Source of the DNA: Pseudoalteromonas viridis
Lineage (GTDB): Bacteria > Pseudomonadota > Gammaproteobacteria > Enterobacterales > Alteromonadaceae
Direction: 5' to 3'
Assembly: GCF_017742995.1 (NCBI RefSeq)
Contig: NZ_CP072426.1
Span: 620,001 to 684,000, forward strand
DNA length: 64,000 bases
Every line of letters begins with the position of its first letter. Position 1 is the first letter of the stretch. This document shows positions 34,501 to 44,400 of this stretch, piece after piece. The notes beneath the pieces were generated by a model. That model ran no database searches, had not been told where the DNA came from, and saw only the letters and a program-made list of their open reading frames with translations. A program made the position numbers and the translations under genes.

Positions 34501-35421
34501 CAGCAGCGCAGAAAATGGTGTCACCCCCAGCTGCTGACAACTGTGCTCAAAGCGCTGACACGGTGCCTCTTCCAGTGTAAAGGTATGACTGGCCCCGCGA
34601 AACGAGGCCTCGGCCTGTCTGGTATAGCTGGTAGGCAATGAAAACGCTGAGAAGTCGGCGAGTTGCTGTTGCCAGTAAGCATGCTGTTGCTGGTAACGCT
34701 CGGACTGCACAAAGCGCTTTTCCCAGTGTACATAATCCAGATATTGCAGCGGCGCGCCCTGTTTTGGTGCTTGTGCCTGTAAAACATCCAGCAATTCGTT
34801 GACCAGTAACCGCACCGACCAGCCATCCGCCACCAGATGATGCAGCATCAGATAGACCCACTGCCCTTCACTTTCGTCAGGCTCGCAGATCAAAGCGCCG
34901 CGGATCGGTAGCGATTTTTGCAGGTCAAATCCTTGGCGCAACAGCGGCTGTAACTCGGTCTCAATCCGCGCCTGCGTGAGCGGCGCTGGCACCGATAGCT
35001 GCGCTAAGGTAAAAGACAGCTCGGTATTAACGCGCTGACATCCACCCTGCTCTGTGGCAAAAAACTGGCTGCGCAAAATATCATGGCGGACAAGCAGGGT
35101 ATTCAGTGCGTCTTCAAGCTGCGCCTTGCCAACCGGCTGCGACAGCCTGAGCAACCCGGCCATCGTATAGGCCACTTCACCCCCATGGTACTGGTCGATA
35201 AGCCAGATCCCCTGCTGGGACGCAGACAACGCGCCCTGCTTTTGATGGTGCGCCTGCATATACGCAATCAGCGCCGGCTTATTGGCTTTTATTTTATTGA
35301 GCTGCGCTGCAGGCACAGTGGCAAGGTGAGTGCGCAGTTTCAGGCGACCCTCTTGCAAATAAACATAAATCCCCTGACCATCCAGTTCGGCCAATAATGC
35401 TTCAATTGCTGAATTTTCCAT
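25519..35421 (-). CDS. NRPS B: modules 2-4
   Basis: 3300 residues: TubC-type docking domain (1-55), then three C-A-PCP modules at roughly 65-1100, 1110-2170 and 2180-3260. Condensation motifs H-H-L-V-A-D-G, H-H-I-V-S-D-G and H-H-I-A-S-D-G are intact; carrier serines lie in I-G-G-H-S-L-L, L-G-G-H-S-L-L and L-G-G-H-S-L-L. Specificity residues: module 2 DLTKIGHIGK, one change from the Asp code DLTKVGHIGK; module 3 DATKVGEVGK and module 4 DATKIGEVGK, both close to the Asn code DLTKLGEVGK. The module 3 and 4 adenylation domains share V-S-T-P-L-A-F-D-A-T and N-E-Y-G-P-T-E-A-T-V-G and look related by duplication. No epimerase. The acidic C-terminus (S-E-E-M-F-L) suits a short docking motif for the next protein. 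It starts 2 bp after NRPS A. Confidence 0.95.
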   Translation of the reverse strand: MENSAIEALLAELDGQGIYVYLQEGRLKLRTHLATVPAAQLNKIKANKPALIAYMQAHHQKQGALSASQQGIWLIDQYHGGEVAYTMAGLLRLSQPVGKAQLEDALNTLLVRHDILRSQFFATEQGGCQRVNTELSFTLAQLSVPAPLTQARIETELQPLLRQGFDLQKSLPIRGALICEPDESEGQWVYLMLHHLVADGWSVRLLVNELLDVLQAQAPKQGAPLQYLDYVHWEKRFVQSERYQQQHAYWQQQLADFSAFSLPTSYTRQAEASFRGASHTFTLEEAPCQRFEHSCQQLGVTPFSALLSVFYVLLHRYSQQQDITVGVPVLGREHSEFESMIGCFIHTLPLRQQLNGEMRFSELAKCTQAQIRQALDNQSVSQDALAKLAGTSRLFTVLFNYDAVPPDPLRAGELEAQLFTLNNHSAKFDLTLNLSTHHAGMAAEIEYNVDLFTPQLIAQIADDFQALLSTLSDNPVQLLEEVRLPSVDAAQQLLGTMPDVSTAPLLLPQILAHSQSKPTHPAIVAANDPAQSVSYAELDTQTANLCTALNDVAAGDTLVAVLVSRNVQSLVALLGVMRAKAAYLPIEQDTPVQRIIEIMEQAGCRTLLVCDAQTMTTQAQAALNEREIVVWEYQQLLQRNTTAKALDAANELNADELAYVIFTSGSTGKPKGVAVSHGALASYCESVTHRIEFSAHTRAGIVTGLATDLCLTGIYPVLAQGGTVVMPGTRALPEPQQLVDMLTEQQVNLLKITPSFARELLPQIAAQGENQPAIEQWILGGEALDVTLVAELQEHYPTAHIVNHYGPSETCIGVTTHTIAKRPDPRIEHYPIGKPLAHVRVLVLNTQGQPVPLGMPGELYIGGASLASGYVRAPQLSERYFVQCQTQNGQSARFYRSGDRVRLTHQGELQYLGRLDNQPKIRGYRVDISEIEAKLAALPGVKAAAVIARKQAGIDTLAAYYVAAREQVTAAGLRDALSALLPQAMIPSHFKALAQLPVLGNGKVDRKQLVALPVCDERQYTPPETQLQQQLAALFSELTGVAQISADDDFFSIGGHSLLAMRLANHIRARFERVLSLQTIFANPTVAKLERCLLAQDIHLGNTLVKVEQAGEHPLSFAQQRIWFVDQMQGHSKQYNLQGAFTIKGALNIAALSQAFEQVVQQHSILRFNYAQNAQGEAVQSFNDTLNFVLQQRDLSELDDEQQADTLRQLLAEDYHTGFDLSQDLLLRAQLLQLDAQLYVLVVTMHHIVSDGWSIGVLCRALEAAYRSDCAGKPHETGSLTHSYIDYVHWQRNLATLPQWQTSLAYWQKQLADLPKVHELPQDNPRENKVISGGALYCYELPAKLSQTLRGFVARSGQTLFAVLECAFVLWMSRLSGQSDIALGTPVAGREFSELEAVIGNFINTLVLRHHIKPDMSFSDALTQSCDTLHSALNHQHIPFDALVEALNSERSLGIHPLIQVVFRVNNQVNEALQLDGLDVTVNDTGVRSAKLDLEVSVIDCGDTIAVEWLYDSALWQEHSIESFARQYTQLLGACLDAPQQQISAHSLVDANQLAQLLAFSTPQNHEPGSDIGWHHHFSAIAELQPHSIALRCNGESYTYLEVEQRANQLAHCLLEMGFEEQSRLALLLPSGPAMVIAVLAILKARHVYVPLHYDTPEKSLSYIVEDADIVMILALSDDTEKLIESATDFLFLDDLFDVESNFSGYPVSVPGVEELGESTLTDAQRLCYIIYTSGSTGRPKGVMITHGNLNVYLSHAMDTYLDADTTLPLAVVSTPLAFDATITALVPPLLCGGEVEIVTQGPHQLAAITELLFNAIRPRLFKLTPAHLRAVQALMDELGSNSAPHTLVIGGEALDADLLLALREKLPACTWINEYGPTEATVGCSVFALTPDLNPYTTLRHPDVPIGLPNAGVAMVVVDECDQPVPANTPGELLIGGAVVSPGYVNQDALNEQKFVTLSFAGQPPVRFYRSGDLVKWHSDEQGRLAYLRYCGRRDEQIKLRGYRIDLNAICHYLRELDGIRDCAVTVDETQQLLQAHIVYLNGKVPPDSHLRNHLAQYLPPYMIPGQFNRVEAIVLTANGKVDSKALKALAQQREARVNKSIDLAALTPMQSYLYQLYSDVLLTEHFDLDDSFFDLGGHSLLAIKLISQIRQQKHLEITLPQLFKTPTIAALAQVLEQCDPIAAAQTIVPVSRQQPLPLSFAQQRLWLIEQLQASSTQYHMPAGFKFSGTLDKAAFSEALHALITRHEVLRSRIVKVADSAEPVQQISSQFDLPLTQLDLTKMGERARQKRWQQAAHANATDRFDLSQDMLLRVLLVEFGKDDYRVHFNMHHIASDGWSMAILVREFIAFYRHFAKEDDYQLPAELTQPLAVQYGDFAYWQRNTWAKDGGQADLQHWLKALDGYPPLHQLPLDYPRPAMAQLSGLRHTQRLSAALTRAVHEHCKAQGVTLFMWLHTVFSLLIQRYSQTDDVVIGSPVAGREHNEVANLIGFFVNTLVIRTRTEPEQNFNQLLEQQKQVILDAFKHQGLPFEQLVEALKPERNLAHQPVFQILFALQNNETTDLVLPQLHIEVEAPEQPMMKFDLEVNAIENGDGIELEWNFSSALFKPATIAALAESFEVLIGAILKSPEHTVHRLPVLTQSRQQQLVNIKGADKTINSQCIHTRVSARAKHDANRLAVRDADACMLSYQALEHKASTLASYLLEQGVKPGARIALCLSAGCDQLVAMLATFKVRAAYVPIDPTLPASRCQFMIRDSGASWLLTSSLLMAQLKPVIDAVQQPPLSVLVMDKPENWQPKQVRDHFASSEHSDLAYVIYTSGTTGQPKGVAITQGNLALYLDHACHEYIDENLSFSAVSTPLAFDATVTAVWPALLQGVCIDMLADDERMLKQLANRLCGEVAGLFKVTPAHLQGVVAVLKQCGLSDERSFAAPHKVIVGGEALPVTLLVELSARLPNVTWVNEYGPTEATVGTSTYHCDKSEIARLHGQSLLQVPIGQPIANTHLLVLDEQMQPVPVGVTGELYIGGDNLAQGYLNRSDLSAEKFVWLPVGAQQSEQRFYRSGDLVRWSVNDDGTPGALQFCHRLDSQLKLRGYRIEPQEIAELLQQDSRIEQAVVLLNETADNLEAYLVVSPDEKSEQPGAVVLAGAQLSGALSARLSESLPAYMVPYRYVLIAALPLTANGKVDVKALHALGAQCDSPAEQVAPRNDTEAALAEILASVLARTSISVTDNFFSLGGHSLLATQCIGLIEAQFGVGMSVRTLFERPTVAALAQWIEIHQAMAEQAQDDNENDTSEEMFL

Positions 35422-35423
35422 AC

Positions 35424-38400
35424 TTACAAGTCCATCTCCGTCATGGATTGATCATCCAATGCCACACTGATATCGCGACCACTGACAATATTACTCAGGC
35501 GCTCAACGCCATTGTGCAGATCCGCCGGGCCCGCACTGATAAGCTCTTCTACCCGCAACGCCAGTTGCACTGTGCTGGGATTATCAAAAATGTCACCAAC
35601 CGTGGCGTTGATGGCAAAGTGCTGGTTTAACCGTGACACCAGCTGCATGGCCAGCACCGAATTACCGCCGCACTCAAAGAAATTGTGGCGAGTTCCCAGC
35701 TGCTCGGTATTCAAAAGCTCACAGTAACAGGCCAGGATCTTTTCTTGTGTTGCACTTTGTGGCGGGCATAGCTCGGTTTGCGCGCCCTGGTTAGCGCTTG
35801 GCACCATCAGGGCGTTGCGGTCCAGCTTGCCATTGGCCGTGGTTGGCCACTGCGCCAGCCAGCACAGGTACTCGGGCAGCATATAAGTCGGTAGCTGGTT
35901 TGCCAGCGCACTGCGCAGGGCACTAATCGACCAGCGCTGAGCAAGCTGGTCCTGTTCAATGGCGTAGGCACACAGTGCCGACTGGCCTTGCGCTGTCGTT
36001 TTGACAAAAACCCGTACATCTACCTCACCCAGCACCTTGCGCAACTGCGCTTCTATTTCGCCTAATTCAATGCGATGGCCATGCAGCTTAACCTGATGAT
36101 CAAGTCGGCCATCTAGCTCAAACCGGCCATCGGCTAACCGCCGGGCCCGGTCGCCGGTGCGATAGAGCCGCTCGCTGCCATCGCCCTCTATCTGATAAGT
36201 GACAAAACGCTCTTTCGTCAGTTCAGGTCGTGCCAGATATCCCTCAGCCAGACCAGCCCCGCCGATCCACAGCTCGCCCCATACGCCCACAGGCTGCATC
36301 GCGGCATGCTCTGTGGCATGTTCGTTCAGTACCACCAGGCGCGTGTTGGCCACCGGTTTGCCTATGGTGATGTCTTCGGGATCAAAGATCTGCGTTGTGG
36401 CAGACCAGATGGTGGTTTCGGTTGGTCCGTACATATTCCACAGCGCTTTTGCATGACTGAGCAATTGCGCCGCAAGGACCGGGGTTAACGGTTCGCCGCC
36501 ACTCCATACGGTGAGTCCGGCCACGCAATCCGGTTTTGCCGCCAACAAGAGTTGCCACAAGGTCGGGGTAGCCTGCATCACAGTCACCGGATGCTTGTCT
36601 ATCAGCGCAACCAGTTCATTCGGGTCGCTGCAAGCCTGCTCAGAGGCCAGCAATACGGTTGCACCGACAATCAGCGGGCCAAACAACTCTAACAGGGCGA
36701 TATCAAAGGCAATGGTGGTCACACTGAGCAGACAGCCGGACTGATTAAGCCCCGGCTCTTTGGCCATGGTATGTAACAGATTTGCCAGTGCGCCGTGGCT
36801 TATCTCAACGCCTTTGGGCTTACCGGTAGAGCCGGAGGTGTAAATCACATAGGCAGGTTGCTGCGCCGTGATTGGCTGAGCATCGAAGGTATTCCGGCAG
36901 CGAGCAATCTCTGTTTGACGAGCATCCAGGTCAATAATATCTAGTCGGGGATTAGCAATGGCCACTGCCGCTTCGCTCTGCGCATCACAGAGTAAGAAAG
37001 CCGCTTTGCTGTCGCTCAGCATGTCCTGCAAACGAGCCTGCGGAAAGCTCAAGTCGAGTGGCAAAAAGGCAGCCCCGGTTTTTAGTACCGCCAGTAAGGC
37101 CACTAATAGCTCCGTGCGCCGTGGCAATGCAATGGCCACCAGCGCACCGCGACCAACGCCCTGAGCAGTCAGGTAATTTGCCAGCTGATTGGCACGTGCC
37201 TGTAGCTGCTCATAAGTCAGTGACTGCTCTGAGCAAATCAGTGCGCTGCGCTGCGCGCTGTGCTTGACTTGCTCATCCAGTGCATCCAGCAGCAGAGGTT
37301 GTACAGGGCTTTGGAAAGTCTGCCTTAGCAGTTGTGTCCGCGCAGCCTCATCAAGCAGGCTAACATCAGCACATGCCTGAGCGCCTTTCACCCTGGTAAA
37401 CAGAGCATACAGGGTCTGGACGTAATTATCCATCATATCGCTGTCGTAGCGCGCGCTCAGGTATTCCAGCTCCAGCGTCCACTGGCCATCAACGTATAAT
37501 AAGTTGCAGCTTAACTGATACTGGCCAAAGCGGGTATCTGTGGTACAGGTCGATACGTTCAGACCGGAAAACTCTGGCAGCTGTTGTACCTTATCCAGGT
37601 TAAACAAGGTCTGTGGCAAACACACCGGCTCATGGGTTAATTCACTGTAAGGCAAGTGCTGATGCTCGAAGGCTGCAAGCAGGCTGGACTGCACCTGCTT
37701 AACCAGCTCGCCCACTGTGACGGAGTCACTGAACTCCACCACCACAGGCAAAATATTGGTGCAGTAGCCCGGTAAATGCAGATCCAGGTCATCCGGGTTG
37801 TAGTCATCACTGAGCAAGCCGCGATCAGACACCGGGATACCTACGGCAATGTGCGTTTGGCCTGTCAGCTTGTTTAACCACAAGGCATACACGGCCAGCA
37901 AGGTTGCAAACTGGCCACAGCCTTGCGACTGGCCCAATGCTTTAATTTCAGTCAGCGCATCGAGTTTGAACACCCGCTTTTCAACCAAAAAACTTTCCTG
38001 GCTGTCGGCGCCAAAACGTGTGGGTAACGCCAGTGCTTCGCAAGGTGCCAGTTGGTCCAGCCAGTAGGCTTTATCCTGCGCATAGTCAGCGCTTTCCAGA
38101 TAGCGCTCTACGCCTTCAACATAGGCGCTAAAATGCACCACAGGCGGCGGAGTTACCTGGCTGTCTGCGCTGCTATAATTGCTGGCAATGCGGTCCATCA
38201 GCTGTTGCAGGCTGAGCCCGTCGTACAGCACATGGTGTGCACTAATGCTGAGCACATGTTCTTGCGCACCAGTTTGCAGCAAATCGAACCGGCACAAAGG
38301 CTGCGCACCGAATTCAAAGGGGCGATAACGCAACTCTGCCAGCGTGGCGCTGTCGGTGTGCTGAGTTAAAACCGGTTGTGCCAGCTTGACATGAGACAAA

Positions 38401-41400
38401 GTGAGCGGGTCAACCGAATAACACAGCAAGGGATAATCCGTGCTCAGCTGCGCGATGGCCTGAGCCAGGCGGGCTTTGTCCAGATCTCCGCTTAAGCGCA
38501 GCACCGCTTGCAGGTGATATGCTTTTGCACCCTGTTCAGATTTAAGCGCCAGCGCCAGTAGTTGCTGCTGCGCCCCCGTTAACGGGAACTGCTCGGGTTG
38601 CGCATCAGCCGGGTCTGGCTCACCAAAATAACCGGCGGCTTTTAATGCCAGCACACTGTCTTTAACGGTCTGAATGATGCTATTGACGTCGGCCTCGGTG
38701 TGCGCCGCCGAAAGGAAACAATTACGCCCTTCCCAGATAAACACGCCGCGATTGAGCATTTCATAGAAAAACACATCCAGATTCTGGCTAAAACGAAACC
38801 GGAATAAAGAAGCAAAATACTCTATTTGCATGGGAATGCTCTGCTGTGCAAAAAATGCATTGAGCGTGTGCGCCAGATACTGGGTTTTGTCACTGACGGA
38901 CTCTTGCAGCTGCGGGCCTTGTTTTTTAATTTCACTCAGCACCGCTTTGGCACTGGCCATAACCAGTGGATGCTTGCAGAAAGTCCCGGCAAAAAAGGTC
39001 GTGTCGGCCTGCGGATAAGAAGCATCGCCATACTGCCAGACGCCGCCATCTATGCCATCCATAAACTCATGGCTGCCCGCAACTACGCCCACAGGCAAGC
39101 CGCCACCGACAATCTTGCCATAGGTTGCCATATCCGCCTGGATCCCCAGCATGGCCTGCACGCCGCCCGGATGGGCTCTGAAACCGGTGATCATCTCATC
39201 AAAGATCAGCGCAATGCCCAGCTCAGCCGTGAGTGCTCTCAGCGCCTGCAAAAATGCCCACGGCTGATGCGATGGATGACGGCTTTGCACCGGCTCAACC
39301 AGAACCGCAGCAATCTCGTTGCCCTGCGCTCTGATGCATTGCAGTGCTGACTCTGCGCCATATTCAAGTACCAGATTGTCGCTGATGGCACCGGCTCTGA
39401 CGCCGCCACACATAGGTTCAACCACGTCACCACCCGGTGCGTTTTGCGCCAGCGTACCGTCATAATGGCCATGATAAGCGCCTTCAAACTGCACGATTTT
39501 GTTTCGACGGGTTTTATTGCGCGCCAGGCGCACAGCAGTCATCACAGCCTCTGTGCCTGAGTTACAAAAGGTCACGCGCTGCAGGGCGGTCAGCTCGCTG
39601 ATAAGCGCGGCCACTTCACAGGCCTGCGAACTCGCCAGCCCCAGTTGCAGACCGTCTTCAATTTGTTGCTCCAGCGCCTCAGTGACAAACGCCGGCTTGT
39701 GACCAAACAGATTGACGCCAAAGTCCATGGTGATATCAATATATTCATTACCGTCAATATCCCAGATCCGGCTGCCTTCGCAGCGTTTACCAAACACCGG
39801 ATAAAGCAGCTCTTTGCTGGACAGACGGAACCCGGCCGACGCGCGACAATCCGCCAGATGCGGCCGGTGCTCAGACACCATGGCTTTTGACAATGGCGTT
39901 TTTGCACAGTAGCGCTCTGTGAGCGATGCCAAATGACGCTGTACGGACTGGCTGCTGGCAGCCGTGGTTATCTGCTTGTTGCCAAACCCTGGCAATACTC
40001 GGGTAGCGTCGCTTTGCGTTGATATCTGCGAAGTTGGCGTTACCTTTGCGGTTACCACTTGTGGCGAGGGCGTTGATGCCAGTGCCACAGCAGAAGTTTG
40101 CTGTTCACCATTTAGGCCCTGTAACATGGCCAGTTGACGGGCAGCGACCGCTTCAACGCTTTGTGCAGCATTGCTGTTAATCACCATAGCAGCGGCCTGT
40201 AATTGCTCACGACAAATCGTGGCAACCAGCTCGGCTGGTGCATTAACCGGCGTTGCTTCCGCTGGCGCTACGCGTATTTGCTCACTGTTATTGGAGCTGC
40301 TCGGTGTAACCTGCGCGGGTGTCACCTGATAATCACTGTGTTCGATGATATAGGCCACCAGCAAGTCAACCGTACTGAGCGTTTCATAAAACTGGCGGAC
40401 ACTGAATTCAAGCCCAAACTCCCGCTCATAGGTGCGCACCGCATTCATGATCATCAGCGAATCAACCCCCATTTCCAGCAGCGGTACATGGGTCTGAATA
40501 TCAGCGACCGGCATAGATAACAAACGCGATAAAGTATTGAGTACAAAGGCGCGGATCGCTTCTTCTCGAGAGCCAGCCAACTGCTTGGTATTAGTTTGCG
40601 GACTCTGCTGTTCGCTTAACTCAGCGGGCAGGTCGGCTATCCAGTAAGGGCTATGATCAAACGGGTATAAAGGCAAAGGCACTTTGGGCTGGCACTCACT
40701 TGCCGGGCTCTGCGCCAGGTCCAGCGCCAACCCGAGTTCAAACAAGCGTCCCTGCGCAGACAATAAACGCGGCAGATCTGCCCCTTTGGCGTGCAATAGA
40801 TGCAAAAACTCGCACTGTTCAGCCGGGCGGTTTTCCTGCAACAAGCCACACAAGACCGGCTTGGGGCCCAGTTCAAGGGCACAATAGGCATCTAACTGAG
40901 CCAGTTGTGCCATGCAGGCTTCAAACTGCACCGGCGCACAGATCTGTTCAACCCAGTAGCTGGGGTCACACACCCGCAGCGCCTCTTGCTGGCCGGTCAC
41001 AGACGAAATATAAGGGATTGTTGGCTGAGCATAAGTGATTTGTGCAGCCACTTTGGCAAATTCACTGAGCATGGGCTGCATCAGCGGTGAATGAAATGCC
41101 CGCGCTGTGTTGATGGCTTTGTGGCGCACGTTGGCGCTATCCAGTGCCGCGCACAGCTTATCCATGGCGCTGTTGTGACCTGAAAATACCACGCCCGACT
41201 CGCCATGATAAGCCGATACCGACACCTGCTCGCTTATGTCAGCCACCAGTGCGTCGGCCTGCGTGCGGTCGCAACGCGCCGTCACCATACGGCCATTGTC
41301 CGCCAGTGCATTCATCAGCCGGCCACGCTCGCTAATCAGCTTGATTGCATCGGCGAGCGAAAACACGCCCGCAATACAGGCTGCGGCATATTCCCCGACG

Positions 41401-44400
41401 CTATGACTCACCAGATAATCTGGTTTCAGGCCACGGCTAAGCCATAACTGCGCCTGAGCGTATTCAATGGCAAACAAACACACCTGGGTCCACTGGGTTT
41501 GCGCCAGATATTGCTCATCCGGGTCGCTGTATAAAACCTCAAGCAGCCTGGGTCCCAGCGTATCGCCCAGCAGGCGATCACATTCATCAATGGCACCCCG
41601 AAACACATCTTGGGTATCGTACAAGGCTTTGCCCATATCAGGATATTGTGCGCCCTGCCCGGTAAACAAAAACACCAATTCATGCGCTGATACTTGCGGC
41701 TCATTTGCACAGTGAGCAAGCTGAGTGGATTCATTCAGCGCGGCAACTAGCGCCTCGCGGGTTTCGCCAACAAAAGCGTGACGCGCTTCTTTGTAATGGG
41801 GCATACACGCGGTCTGACTAACAAGGGCATCAAACCTTGCTGGCGTTGCTGCGCTCAGCGCATTGACATAACGGCTGGCAAGCGCTGCCAGTGACTTGGT
41901 GGATTTTGCCGACAATGGCAGCACATACCCCGAGTTTACTGACAAGGTTTTGCTATTCTGATCAGGATAAGCAGGTGCCTGGGCACAGATCACATGAGCA
42001 TTGGTGCCGCCAAAACCGAACGAGCTGACCGCCGCCAGCCTGGGATTATCCCCAAGCTCAGGCCAGTCCTGGGCTTGCGTTGCAACCCGTACCGGGAGCT
42101 TTTGCCATGGAATATGGGCGTTTAGCTGCGCGGTATGCAGCTGGGCCGGCACCTGGCCTTTATTCAGGCACAATAGTGTTTTAATCAGCCCGGCCAGGCC
42201 TGCGCCAGACTCAAGATGGCCAATGTTGGCTTTTGCCGACCCCAACAGCAAGGGCTGATTGGGCGCACGCCCTTCACCATATACTTTGGCCAGTGCCGAC
42301 ACTTCAATGGGGTCGCCCAGTTCAGTGCCGGTGCCATGTGTTTCAATATACTGCACATCCGCCGGCGCCACTGCCGCACTGTGTAATGCCGCTCTGATCA
42401 CCTTTTGCTGTGAAGCGCCGTTGGGAGCGGTAATGCCATTACTGCGGCCGTCCTGATTAACCGCGCTGCCCTTCAGTACCCCATAAATCGGGTCCCTGTC
42501 GGCCATCGCCTGTGCCAGCGGTTTGAGTAACACACAGCCAACACCTTCGCTGCGCACATAGCCATCGGCAGCACGCGAGAAGGTCTTGCAACGGCCATCC
42601 TCGGCCAGCATTTGGGCATTTTCGCAGGCATCCGTAACCTCATTGCTGAGGATCAGGTTCACCCCGCTCACCAGTGCCATGGGCATATCGCCTGCGCGGA
42701 TCCCGCTCAGGGCATGATGCAAAGCCACCAAAGAAGATGAACAAGCGGTATCTACAGAGAGACTCGGGCCGGTGAAGTTATAGGTATAGGACAAGCGGTT
42801 TGCCGCAATACTCAGCGCAGTGCCGGTGCCAAGATAGGCATTGCCCTGTTGCGCCTTATTCGACATGTTAAAGTAGTCATTCTGAGAAATACCCACATAC
42901 ACGCCAACGGGCTGACCGGCCAATTCGGCTGGCATCATCCCGGCCGACTGAATGGCATGGAAGCTGGTTTCAAGCAACAAGCGATGCTGGGGGTCTATGT
43001 ATCTGGCCTCTGCCGGTGATATCCCAAACAGCCCGGCGTCAAACTGTTCGATGTTGTCCAGATATCCGCCCAGTCGAGTCTGGCCAAGTTCAGGGCACAG
43101 TGCCTGTCTAACTGCATCTGGCACGCTGATGGCATCGCGTTTTTCCGCCAATAATTGCCAGTATCCATCGACATCAGAGGCCTGTGGGTAACGACAGGCC
43201 ATACCGATGACGGCAACATCCATGGTATCTGGCAGCGTATGTGTGTCGGGCTCGTTTCGCTCAACTTCCGGCGCTTCAGATTGCACTTTTGTGTTCTCAG
43301 CACAAGGCTGCCCCTTTACTTCAAGGCGTTCGCGCACTGACTCAAACTGGCACAAATAATGGGCAAGCTGGGCAATCGACGGATGCTCGTAAAGCACCGT
43401 GGCTTCAAGTTCAATATCATGCAGCTCCATCAACTCGCCGGAGATCCGCACGGCCTTCATTGAATCCACCCCTAAAGATAAAAACGTGGCATCAACATCC
43501 AGGCTATTTGGCTGACGGTCAACCTCATCGCCCACTACTTGCTGTAACACCTTGCGCAGCGTGGATTCAAGCTCTGAGTGACCTGGTGTGTTTGCATTTC
43601 GCAACGGCTGTTCGGTCGCAGCTTCCGGCGCACGAGAGCGAGCCAGCACGTCAAAGGTATCAGCTAGATAATGACGCTTATTTTCCTGTCGCTGAATTTT
43701 ACCGCTGGAGGTTTTCAGGATCCTGCCGGGTTTGATCAACACCACCTCATACGGCGTGATGCCATGCTGCTCGGTAATTGCTGAGGTGATCGCCGCAAAA
43801 ATCTCTTGCTCATTGAGCTTGCGTACGGCGGTGCGTTTTACCTGCTGAACGATTACCAGGCGCTCTTCACCTTGCTCAGACAAATAAGAAAACGCCGCGC
43901 CACCGTTGTTATCCATAGCAGCATGCGCTTCAACCACGGTCAGTTCAATATCCTGCGGGTAATAGTTTTTACCACGGAAAATCATCACGTCTTTGGCACG
44001 CCCGGTCACATACAGCTCGTCCTGATAAACAAAGCCCAAATCGCCGGTACGCAGATAAGGACCATCATTGTCATCGGCAATGCGGGCCTGAAAAATCTCT
44101 TCGGTTTGTTTGGCCTTGCGCCAGTAGCCCTGAGCAACACTGGCCCCTTTTACCCAGATCTCTCCGGTGTGTCCCTCTGCACAGCGCTGCCTGGTGTCCG
44201 GGTTTACAATCGCCAGCGTATGGCCATGCCAGGTGCTGCCACACGACACCGCATAATATGGCTGATTATCTGCCGAGTTGTTATCCGTAGCGTTTTGATC
44301 GTAAAAGGACTCTGTGCTGGTTGAGGCTGGCGTTAATAACGAGGCCTTGCCCTGATGCATGTCTTTGCTGTCGAGCTGCAACACGGATGGGGTTTTCAGC

